Positions 42,113 through 52,287 of a stretch of DNA of 64,000 nt are shown piece after piece. The notes beneath the pieces are model-generated. The model saw only the letters and a list, made by a program, of their open reading frames with translations. It was not told the origin of the DNA and did not search any database. The stretch comes from Amorphophallus konjac (lineage: Eukaryota; Streptophyta; Magnoliopsida; Alismatales; Araceae): assembly GCA_022559845.1 (NCBI GenBank), contig JAHNEJ010000369.1:1-64000 (forward strand), written 5' to 3'. Each line of letters starts with the position of its first letter. Position 1 is the first letter of the stretch. The translations under genes and the position numbers were made by a program.

Positions 42113-42160
42113 GGCACGTGATCCGAGGTTGGCACCTGGCACGTGATCCGAGGTTATCTC
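42113..42160 (+). promoter_or_regulatory. Duplicated G-box element upstream of the SIRE-like LTR TATA box
   Basis: The 18-bp word GGCACGTGATCCGAGGTT occurs twice about 23 bp apart. Each contains CACGTG, the plant G-box core bound by bZIP and bHLH factors. It lies 50-90 bp upstream of the TATA box. Confidence 0.6.
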
Positions 42161-42206
42161 TGGACAAAGAGGGCACAAGCCCTGCACACGCCCTAGCTGC
42201 TGCTGC

Positions 42207-42214
42207 TATAAATA
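42207..42214 (+). promoter_or_regulatory. TATA box of the SIRE-like LTR
   Basis: The sequence TATAAATA lies in a CTGC-rich context about 1.37 kb into the LTR and directly before a purine-rich leader. Confidence 0.75.
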
Positions 42215-44928
42215 CGAAGCTTCTTCCTCAGAAGAAGAACATAGTGCTGGGAGATCGTGATTGAAGTAGAAGAAGAGAGCAGAGAGAGGCAGAGAGTAGC
42301 AGAAGAAGAAAAAGAAAAAGAGAAAGAGAGATAGAGAGAGCCTGCACGATCCAGTGTCAAGAAGAACGAGAGAAAGAGAAAGAGAAGAGTAGACAGTGAG
42401 AGAAAGAAAAAGAGAAGCAGAGAGAAGAAGAAAGAAGAGGAAGAAAGAAAGAGAAAGATAGAGAGCTCGAGGAGAGAACTGAAGCCTTCATTGAAGATTT
42501 GTTCTTCTGGTATTTGGATCATATCCAAACCAGATTTGCTCCTGCGAGAGCTACATTGTGCATTTCATTTTCCAGCTTTCAGTCGCTGTGATTTTTATTA
42601 TTTCTTGTTTTTCTTTTTATCTGTTCACCGTTGTTCTTCTGATTCTCTGGTTTGAGGTCGGGTTCCTCCTGTGGACTCAGGAGAAGGGAGACTTTGTGTC
42701 TCCGGTTGCAAGTGACTGGGTGTCACTTGTGGGTTCCCTCCTGGGTGGAGGAAGAGAGACTTCGGTCTCTGGTTGCAAATGGCTGGGTGTCACTTGTGGT
42801 TTCCCTCCTGGGTGGAGGAAGAGAGATTTCGGTCTCTGGTTGCTAGTGACGGGTAGTCACTAGTGGTTTCCCTCCGGTCTGGAGGAAGAGGGGAGGTTGT
42901 TCCCCTGGTCAAACTGTTAGGCAGCATTTGTTTGCAGACTGAGTCTGCGGTTCTAGCTGTTGCTAGTGGAAGCCTCACTCCGGTTTGGAGTGAGGGGTGG
43001 ACGTAGGTCTGTGGACCGAACCACCTAAAAATTCATTGTCTTCGTGGTTTGTTCTTGTATCTAATTGGCGTTAGATGCATGGCTAGGATCGCCTCAAATG
43101 AGTCGTCTGGTTGAATGCTTCATGGCACACACTGTTTCAATTTGATTCTGTCTCGGCTTAGACTTGCTCAGGTGGCTGCATTGTTGCAGTCCAACTGGTT
43201 GATGAAGTGTGTCTTGGAATCTCGTCTTGAAGAGCTCAATTGTTTTTATTCCGCAACTGTGTCTAGCTACAGGGTTTGATTTGGGCAATTTTTAAGAGGG
43301 ATATATTCACCCCCCTCTGTATCCATCGCACCAGTCCTATCACCCCAGTCCCACTTTAGAAAATGGCCTTTTTGGCCCCGGAAAACGTGGAACTTAAATA
43401 TAGGTATTTTTGGATTAAATAACCAATAATTTAGCCGTGTGAACCTCGCGAGGGTTGTCTCATGGTGGGACGACCGATGACTTGGTTTAAAATATGTGGG
43501 TGTATCCCATAACAGGGAAATGTGAATAGTTTATGCTTTTCCAAGATAGTAACATCGGCAACCTTGTGCCTTGCAAACTTAGACTCATGTTTCGTGTGAC
43601 GTGCTTGTGTCCACGATCGGTTATATGTTAATGGTTTCACACCGGGTCTTCACTTGGAGTGACCTCTTTCCACTAGTCGTAGCTGGCTTGGATACGCTTG
43701 TGCTAACCCACTTGGGAGTAGTGGAGAGCTACACCCGAGAGAGATGATTTGGGGCTGATTTTCGTAGGGCCTCCCACTGTGGCGGCTCGAGTCAAGGTCG
43801 AAAGGAAAACCAGCTAGAGGACATGATGTAGAGCAGTCAGTTAGTGTGTGCACATGTGGTCGGGGACTTCGGACGCGTGCCGACGAGCACGACCCCAACT
43901 AGACCCTTGTCTTGTGTTCCGTGTACGGTGTCTCAATTTTCGCCTGGGGCGTGTAGGGAGACACCTAAGACTGTGGACTAAGTCACCAGTGGACGTATCC
44001 GGCCTTACTTCTAATGGATAGTACTCCTGTCACTCGAGTGTGACGACCCTAGTTTCTTACCGTTGTGGTTTACTGTTCAGGCGGCCGAGGGTATCCTATT
44101 GTACGGTATCGATTTGTGGGTTACTGTGACTAGTTTCAGAGTTTTGGTGGCTCCGTGTCCTCATTAGGCGTGATCAAAACGTAGTTCCTTACTACCTTCG
44201 AGAGTCTTGTTCCGGTAGCATAATTGCGTCCCTCCGTTGACCAGCGAGAGTCTACCTGATAGCCTAGATTTTAGCGTTCGCCCGCCAGTAGAGACGTTCT
44301 GAGGCGGGTTACTGTGATCTAGTCTTTTAGTCCAAATTACGAGAACTTGATTCGGCATGGTTTATGCTCGATGTGCGAGGTATCCCATTGTTGTGCAGGC
44401 TTTTGACAGTTAGTGGTTTAGCATGGTTATGTGCATTTAGTGCTGATCTTTTTGTCTTACTGTCTTTCCTACTTTATAGTTCCTTATGCCTTTTATATTT
44501 ACTGCGTTGTTCGTTACGTTCTGTTGTGGTGGGGATCGGGACCCCTATTGAGTCAATGAGATGAGACTCACCCCTTTTCTTTTAGATCTGGTGTGCCTCC
44601 TCACCGTACGGAGGCCTTGAGCAACGCCCGAGTGTCCTAGCATCGCCAGCTTCTGCTAGCTGGGATATGTCCCAAGGCTTTGTACTATAATTTTGTTGAG
44701 TTGTATCTTTGGGACTTGTATATCTGGACTGGAAACTGTATAAAGTTGTGTAAATTTGTTTATAAATGTACATTTTAATTTTAGCACTTTAATTTCTGTA
44801 TTTATTTTAGATTTTTGTACACTCCCTGACACCTATTTGAACCCTTTCGAGCTTTTAGCTCATGGGTGGCGGCGTAGGATCCGAATGGTATCAGGTTTGA
44901 CTCGGTATCTAGATCTTGGGTCGTTACA

Positions 44929-45375
44929 ATGAGCCTGTCGAGGAGTCCTCGGCAAGCAAGGTCCTCGAGCGCGTCTCGGAGCTGAGCGTAGTCCTCGGTG
45001 TTGTGAGTGTAGTCGTGGTGGAAGCGACAATACTTTTTAGTGTTCTTCTTGCTAGGGTCACCCTTCATCTTGTGCGGCCACCGGAGGACTGTCTCCTCAC
45101 GGATCTCCATAATGATCTATTCGGGGGGAGCGATGAGAGGAGTATACTGTCTGGGGGCAATGCTCCCTCTGGGCCCATCACGGTCGTGGTGCTCCCTCTT
45201 GCCACGATTGAACCTGAAGTGGTCGGCCGAACACTTTCACTCGGCTTGGTCGCCTCGGTGGCTCGGCCGAGGGCGGCGATGCACTCTCCTCACAGCTACT
45301 ATGCTTCTGTGCCAGGGCGTGAAGCTCCATGACGGTAGTGGGGGCTTGGATCCCCAAAGAGTGGTGGAGGAAACC
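44929..45375 (-). pseudogene. Ty3/gypsy (Tat-type) gag, 5' portion of a split gene
   Basis: Read on the minus strand, the segment ends with a recognisable gag stretch. It carries a C-x2-H-x4-H-x4-type cluster around YCRFHHDYTHNTEDY (the final Cys is replaced by Tyr) and LRDALEDLACRGLLDRL. Further upstream (45,130-45,330) gag-like words continue in shifted frames. The Del-like LTR interrupts it right after the DRL codons, and the gene resumes at 39,827. Stops and the lost Cys show that it is inactive. Confidence 0.75.
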
Positions 45376-45384
45376 AGACTTGAG

Positions 45385-45597
45385 TCACACTAGGAAATGG
45401 GGATCAGTAGCCCATGTTCTCATTCCAAATCAACTTAGAGATAAATTGAATTTCAGAACATTGAAATGTAGATTCATAGGTTATTGTGATAAATTATTTT
45501 GTTATAAATTCTCCACAAAGAAAAATAGATCATTGAATATAGAGATGCTAATTTCCTAGAAGATATGGTAGAAGATGAACCAGACAAAGAGGAGTGA
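45385..45597 (+). pseudogene. Ty1/copia integrase C-terminal fragment
   Basis: The plus strand encodes the copia-specific stretch between integrase and reverse transcriptase: AHVLIPNQLRDKL, then RTLKCRFIGYCD, then NIEMLIS and a stop. The same element resumes at 50,272 with its reverse transcriptase after a large insertion. The integrase core and everything upstream is missing at the junction with the gypsy gag. Confidence 0.75.
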
Positions 45598-48500
45598 ATC
45601 TTTATGTGCATGTAGGACATATTTTTTATTTATTATATTTATTTAATATTTTATTTTGGTGCACAGACGTGTCAGTTATGAGGTGACGAATTATTTCGAC
45701 TCCAGAGACTGAGAGGCTCAAAGTCGCTGATGTGTGCGCGTCATCTGACCGACCATACAATAGTGGATATCGAGTAGAGACCCAAATCCATCGTGCCGTA
45801 GAGATTACGACGTTACTTACATCGCCCTGATTGGAGAAAACGTTTGATTAATCGCTAGGAGAAAGGGCCCGATGACCTGAAATTTGTATTAATGTATGCA
45901 TTGAAATGTAAGATACTTTTTATTATTTGTGACGAGGAATGAAGATTGTCCATAACGAGACCTTATTGATTCGGCGAGGAAGAAACCTTGCGCCGCTCAT
46001 AACCATTTCATTATGATCATTATCATTATTCTTTTATTATCGTTTGTTATTATTTTTTATTCTTGGTTGTTTTGATCTTATTTCATTTTGTTATTTATAT
46101 TTTATCATAATTTTTTTATTGTTTTAATTTTTTATTATTTTGATTTTGTTACATTTTTTGTTTTGATTTTATTACATTTTCGTTTTGATCTGATTTTATT
46201 GTATTTTTTGCTTTGGTTTTGTTATATTGTTTTTTGTTGTTTTGATTTTTTTACAATTTTTTCGTTTTGATCTGATTATGTTTATCTTGTTTTTGTTGTG
46301 ATTCGAGCGACGAAGAATCAAAATTTTGGCAATATCTCCACTTGTCCCGGAGCATGTCGGGGGATGTAGCGGGTGCCCGCCTATAGAAGTCTGAGGCGGT
46401 CCCTTAATCGTCCAAGTGTGCATGAAGTGGTAGTACCCGGGCCCATATCGAATGTAGTATCCTCGAGGGCTAACCTACCAGGAGAATCAGATCATCCGAG
46501 AGGCTTCTCGATCATGTATGCATAAATCTTTCGACCCACCGTTGACACCGTTACATACGCATGTAGGTTCGAAGGCGAACTGGCGTAGCCTCGGGTCATC
46601 GAGTCTAGAGTTAAGGAGCATCGTAAAAAGCTCATTCAGACATCGATTAGGGACTAATTTATTCTGAAAATGCAGTAACACCATGGATGACCCCCTGTGC
46701 ACATGTTTGCCTATGATCTAATGTGATTTAATGTTAAGAAAGGAGATAAAACCTAGCAAGAGTAGGTCTGACCCAAGGGGTTATCGGCCCCAAAGTGAGG
46801 TCAGGTCATGGCCATGGCGGGGCAAACCCGTAAGCCCAAACCATGCTCGCAATAGGCCTTATTTATATTCCCTTTATTCATGATTCAAAGGCACCGGATC
46901 GGGTTAAACAGTCGCAAAGGGGCAATCCCGGGGGTTCCAGCTAGGGCAGTACAACACAGAGCGAACCCCAGTGATTGATAGTAACATGAACGACGGAAAG
47001 CACCCATTTCGGGCTATAACATCGCACTCGGAATGAAATTAACGAAATTTAGCCCTTAATGGGCCCAAAATGAATAGTTAGATGTTACTATTCATTAACA
47101 CTCACTTTTTCGCCGATATCCGGTTATTTGACAGCCTGGAGGACCCCTCATCAGGACAAGACGCAGAGAGTCAACGGCTTGATCCCCGGGGTGAGTGGGA
47201 CGATGGTACGGGGTCAAACGAACACACGGTAAAACGATTAGCATATTAGGTGAATAATGATAATAATAAAAATGGTTCATAGATGCTTGACGGATCACTT
47301 GATAACAATGCACCAGATCACATAAAATAGAGCATCGTAATTCTCCTTATAAATCAAGCTATGAAGGGCCAACAAGGAAGATGAGTGTATGGGTTGTAAG
47401 GCGCAGATTCCTGGTAACTTTTCCTTCCCACTGATGGATTGCAGAGGGGGAGATAAGGGCCCTGTGCCCCTCTGTAGGCGATCTTCGAAATGAGTCCGAA
47501 GAATAGAAAAAAATAACCCGCACGGTCCCAAGCATCGTGACAGATGCGGGGCAGGGGAGATCCATGCATTATGCATCTCGGGGTCATGCTCACCACTCAG
47601 AGCAAACTCCAACGCAAATGGTTGCAGGGGAACTCCGTGATCGTTCAGACACGCGCACTTGGAGCCTTGGGTCGGGTATGATTAATATGCACAATCGGAG
47701 AGGGAGGGGGGAAGACACTCATTGCAACAAAAAGAAATGCACACAAACGGCTACATCAATATATAAAACAACATTGATTTGCACATAAGCTTTCATAGCA
47801 AAGGCAGAGAATACATAATATAACCCTTGTTGGGCATGAATCGCGACTAGAACCCACTTACAGAGAGTCGCTTGATCACCTCTCTTTTCCCTCTCCATTT
47901 CTTTTTTTTTCCCTCTCTTTTCTTCTCTCTTTCTCTATGTTTTCTTTCTTTTTGTTTTCCCCTTTTGAACAGCAACGGGCGGCCCCTTTTATAGGGGTTC
48001 AACCGTGATCTGATGCAGCCGATTGATGCGGCGTAGCTGGCTAATCCGGCGTGGCTTCCTCGTGTGAACCGGTGTCAACTCCTCGTGCTCACATCGGGAA
48101 TGTGAGCTTGTGGCGGCTGAAGCGACAACCTTGGCTTATTCCGACGTCATAATGGCGTTGTATCATTTCTTCAAACAGCTACTGTGCCGGTTATGTCAAA
48201 CAGCATCGGTGCAAACAAATTTCTTCTTTTCTTGATATTTTGACTTTCATCATTGGGTCCGAAGCATGGCAGCTCCTTCCTGCAGGCACATTATCAGGTG
48301 TACTATGACTTGCTGCGATTTGGGACTTTTTCATCCTTCCTGGACGCAGTTTTGAGCTGATCCGACGTGACTCATATGGCGCCAATTCAAGTTGATTTTT
48401 GCTTTTCTTGATATTTTGACTTTCACTATTGGGTGGAAACACGTGGACTCCTTCCCTCATGCGCTTCATCAAGTGTGCTACGCAAGCCTGCATTTCAGAC

Positions 48501-50271
48501 ATTTTCGGCCCTCTTAGGGTGTGATTTAGAGTTGATCCAACGTAGTTTGCACTAGCACTGTATCATTCTTTCAACGTCGTTTTACGACTTTTGGGTGGTT
48601 TCGGCCACCGGATTGTGCTATCATCGGGCAGTCGGGGCCCGCTCAACTTGACTTTGCTTCGTCGAGGCCAAGAAGTATTCTAGTAGCCATTCTCGGAGTG
48701 TGTTCTTCTATTCTTGAATTAGTCCAGCGTAGTTGCATTCGTGCCGTATCAAGGCTTTTAAGTGGTTTCGGCCACCGGATTCGGCCGCCGTTGAGATGTC
48801 AGGACCTGCCCAGCTAGACTTCATCTTGGTAGTGCTTGGTAATATTTTGGGAACCACTTTCAGAGCATTTTCTTTAATTTTGAATTAATCAAATATTATC
48901 AGACTGACATTGGATCACCACTTTGCGCGCCGGAACCACTTTCAGAGCATTTTCTCTAATTTTGAATTAATCAAATATTTTCAGACTGCGCTGGATCACT
49001 ACTTTGAGCGCCGTATCACAACTTCTAAGTGGCTCCAACCGTCGGATTGGGATGCCGTTAAGGCTTCAGGGCCTGCCCAGCTCAAATTTACCTCAGAATT
49101 TGACAAACCGAGCCGAGACGCCCGATCTGCACGACCCGACCCGTCCCACCCACAGACCGAGACAATCGGTCTGTGGGACACAACTGAGACGCTTTATATA
49201 TTATTTTAATTTTTTTATAACAGATAAATTTTACAGGTTAGTTGGTTGAGGACCTCACGTTTAAATGTGAAGTCTTCGGTTCGAAATGCACTTTTGATGC
49301 ATTTTTCGTTGATTTTTTAGAAAGTTATTTTTAAAAAAACGTTTTAAACGATGGAGGAGATGGGATTCGAATCGGGGGCATCTGTCTAAAAGGCATCTGT
49401 CTAAAAGGCAACACACGTAACCAATTGAGATAGAAGTGTTTTTAAGTTATATTATTATGTTATATATATATAATATTTTTTATCTCGGTACGCTACGGTA
49501 CCGTCACGTCCCGTACCGTCCCAGTGAAAGATCGGGATGGACGATACGGGCGGGTTGGCAAACTCTACTTCACCTTAGTAATGCCTGACAATATTTTGGG
49601 AACCACTTGCAGAGCATTTTATTTAATTTTGAATTAATCAAGCATTTTTCGGACTGACGTCATATCACTATTTTGAGTGTCGTATCATGACTTTTATGTG
49701 GTTTCGGGACTTGACTTGACCTGCCGTTGAGGGCTCGAGACCTACCCAACTCGACTTCACCTTGATGGTGCCTGACAACATTTTGGCAGCTACCTTCGGA
49801 GCAGTTTCTTTAATTTTGCATTGATCCGACGTCATCGAACTGACGCCGTATCACTAATTTGAATAGTGTTGGTGCCGTATCATGGCATTTGGGCCACTCT
49901 GGTGACCAGGCTGAGCTGCTGCTGAATGGTTTGGGCCTATTAGCTTGCCTCTGCTTAGATAGGGGACGAAAAGTGCCTCAATAATCACCCTTGAGGTGTT
50001 TTCTTTGACTATTGAAGTGATTCGACACAACTCTGTACTTACGTAGTATCACTCCTTTGAATCAAATTAACACCGCATCAGGTCTGTTAGACAAGTTCGG
50101 CCATCGGACCATGACATCTTCAAGCCGTTGGGGATCGTCTGACTTGGTTCTGCCCGAACGGGACTTTAAGAAATATTTTGGTCACCATTTTGGGGTATTT
50201 TCTTTTAATTTTACCCTCGTTCGACTGGGCAAGGCTCATTGCTCTCGATGCCAAAATTTAGGTGTCAACAA
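45598..50271 (-). mobile_element. Ty3/gypsy-type LTR sequence inserted into the copia element
   Basis: The right edge reads ...GGTGTCAACA on the plus strand, so on the minus strand it begins TGTTGACACC like the LTRs at 1,794 and 14,163. A minus-strand TATA box (CTATAAAAGG) lies near 47,985. The U3 consists of diverged units of about 240 bp (48,540-50,270). No protein domain is visible. The left edge is not certain; the part 45,660-45,900 resembles 8,200-8,410 in the plus orientation, so 45,600-46,300 may be a second fragment. 46,020-46,300 is T-rich low-complexity DNA. Confidence 0.5.
49096..49565. mobile_element. MITE-like insertion with tRNA-like inverted arms (470 bp)
   Basis: It interrupts the LTR repeat units. 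The ends GAATTTGACAAACCG and GGTTGGCAAACTC are imperfectly inverted, and the flanks TACCTCA (49,089-49,095) and TACTTCA (49,566-49,572) may be a 7-8 bp target duplication with one mismatch, as for hAT elements. Inside are a perfect 12-bp hairpin (49,149-49,177) and two tRNA-like segments in opposite orientation: 49,235-49,290 with GGTTAGTTGGTTGAGG and GGTTCGAAAT, and on the minus strand 49,435-49,350 with an AATTGGTTACGTG box and GATTCGAATCCC. Confidence 0.5.
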
Positions 50272-51996
50272 TACAATAGGTGATGATCTAGAAGTTACAG
50301 AAGAACCACAACTAGAGATTGAGACTAAACCAACACTTATAGGTGAAATACCAAATAAACAACCTGCAATTGACAACAAGAGACTTAGAACTCTATCACT
50401 ATAGATGGATGACTATTACTTGTATTCATGTGAAGCTTCGTGTCTGACAGTAGACATAAATGAGGAAAAGATCCCCTGAGTTAAACTGATGTAATGAGAT
50501 CTCAAGAGTTGGATTTGTGATTGGAAGCCATGAAAGTGAAATTGATTCTATGAAAAAGAACAATGCACGAGAACTATGTGAATTACCCAAGAATAGGAAG
50601 ACTATAGGATGCAAGTGGATGTTTAAGAAAAAACTTCGTATTGATGAGTCTATTGATAAATATAAGGTCCGGATAGTTGTCAAATGATATAATTAGAAGG
50701 TAGGTATAGACTTTCAAGAAACTTATTCTCCTGTAACTAATTTTACACATATAGAGATGATGTTAACAATTGTTGCGCATCTTGACTTGGAGCTTTTCCA
50801 AATAGATGCCAAGACTGCACTCCTCACAATAGAGTTGAAAGAAGATATATACATGTTACAACCTGAAAGATTTCAAATAGATGGACATAAGAATAAAGTT
50901 TGTAAGCTAACGACATCACTATATGGTTTAATACAGTATTATACATTATGATATCTCAAATTTCATGATGTGATTATTCAACTTGAGTTTGTTCCAAATC
51001 GATTAAACAACTGTGTATATGTCATGAAAAGTGAGTATAATTATATAATATTATCTTTACATGTGGATGATATTTTGCTCACCGAGAATGATATGAAAAT
51101 GTTGAATAAAATTAAAGCTGAGTTCAGTGGAACATTTAAGATGAAGAATATGGGTGAGGCATCATATGTCTTTGGTGTACAAATCATGACAGATAGAAAG
51201 TTTAGAATGTTTGAGTATAAATCAAGAAAAATATTTGCAATCAATACTTAGAAGATTTGTGATGTAAAATTACAATCCGACACCTACACTGTTAGTCCAT
51301 GGGAAATAGTTGTGTAGAGAAATGTCCAGAAGAAAGATAAAACATGTTTAATGTATCATATGCACAAGCAGTTGTAAATTTGATGTATGATATGTTACAT
51401 ACCATGCTTGACATAACATATGGAGTAAGCTTAGTTGGCATATATCAAAATAATCCTAATCCAACACATTGGGAAACTATTAAAAGAACTATGAAATATT
51501 TAAAAGATATTTTGAACCACAAATTAGTTTATCAAGTTAATACGCTTGAGGTACTTAGTTACTCCGATGCTAAAATTTGGAGACAATAAAGATGACATAA
51601 AGTCCACTTCGGGTCACTTATTCATCTTTGGTTGTACTACTATTTCTTAAGATAACAAGAAACGAGGATGTGTTGTAAAATACACACACAAGAAGTTAAA
51701 TATATTATTGTTAGTATGACTACTACTTACGCACTCTAGATAAGACGATTACTCAAATATATATATCTCAATTTGGTAGACGAACAAATTGAGATGTACT
51801 GTAATAATCAAGTAGTAATAAACCTAATCAACAGTAGAGCGAATAGCTCTAGAAGAAAATATATAGAAATATAATATCATTACATCAATGATATCGTACA
51901 TAAAGTAGAAATAAAAATAACTTATATTGCCACTAGTGATATGGTTGACGATAATTTAATAAAGAGTATTCCAACAGAGAACTTCATCAAACATGT
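50272..51996 (+). pseudogene. Ty1/copia reverse transcriptase and RNase H, heavily mutated
   Basis: Across three frames the plus strand encodes the copia pol C-terminal half in order. First an acidic linker (50,272-50,400), then the RT start with KLRIDESIDKYK- and FQIDAKTALL-like blocks (50,620-50,830). The polymerase motif appears as H-V-D-D (51,060-51,071). Then come a KNMGEASYVFGVQI-like block, and an RNase H part with YSDA, STSGHLF and a C-terminal region ending at the LINE insertion (51,997). Many stops and shifts show long decay. Confidence 0.8.
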
Positions 51997-52287
51997 TGAT
52001 TTGATGAGACTTTTTTTTTGGCACAAAGCATCTAATGGGATGAAAGGAGAGTGCACCCCTTTCCAGAGGAAAGGAATATTCTCACTCCACCATCTCACCA
52101 CTAGATGAAATTTTATTGATTATGAAAGTGGTAAAGAGTACATAGGGGGAGCAAGCCCCTTAGCCACAAAGAAAGACAACAAAGAAGGGAATAGCTACAA
52201 TCGCCGAATTCGAATATTCGAAAGGCAAGAGGCATCAGCCGTAGCATAGCCTTTGGCCAATAGAGGCAACTCCCTTTTCGATAGGAA

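Larger units (their letters stand above)
40834..43342 (+). repeat. SIRE-like Ty1/copia solo LTR (2,509 bp) with target duplication
   Basis: It begins TGTTGTGTCCCC with the ATGATGACAAA word typical of SIRE-type LTRs and ends CCTATCA. A perfect 5-bp repeat CCCCA lies on both sides (40,829-40,833 and 43,343-43,347). U3 carries about 16 copies of AAGTCTRTACAT (41,327-42,045) and two CACGTG boxes, followed by a TATA box (42,207-42,214). The transcribed part has a purine-rich leader (42,240-42,480), a 67-bp triplicated hairpin module (42,685-42,870) and an ending with ATATATTCACCCCCCTCT, usual near SIRE LTR termini. No internal sequence is present. Confidence 0.85.
39833..44928 (+). repeat. Del/Tekay-like solo LTR inserted into a Tat-type gag
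   Basis: The right end GGTATCTAGATCTTGGGTCGTTACA is the kind of terminus seen in Del/Tekay LTRs and resembles the fragment ending at 16,226; the leading bases of the quoted end run from 44,904. The next bases ATGAG (44,929-44,933) match ATGGG (39,828-39,832) before the left end at 4 of 5 positions. The left end has lost its TG (it reads TTACTAG). Removing the insert and one target copy brings the two gag halves back into one frame, which independently supports the boundaries. Without the SIRE LTR nested at 40,834-43,342, the element is about 2.6 kb. There is no internal region, so it is a solo LTR. Confidence 0.7.

Noticed and set aside
42193..42528. Minus-strand Ser/Leu/Phe-rich frame of 111 codons
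   Set aside because: Complement of the GA-rich leader of the SIRE-like LTR.
46487..46702. Minus-strand open frame of 71 codons in the gypsy LTR
   Set aside because: No similarity recognised, and it lies inside LTR sequence.
49235..49290. Functional tRNA gene
   Set aside because: Box-like words are present, but a full cloverleaf with acceptor stem cannot be drawn; it is better treated as tRNA-derived repeat sequence.
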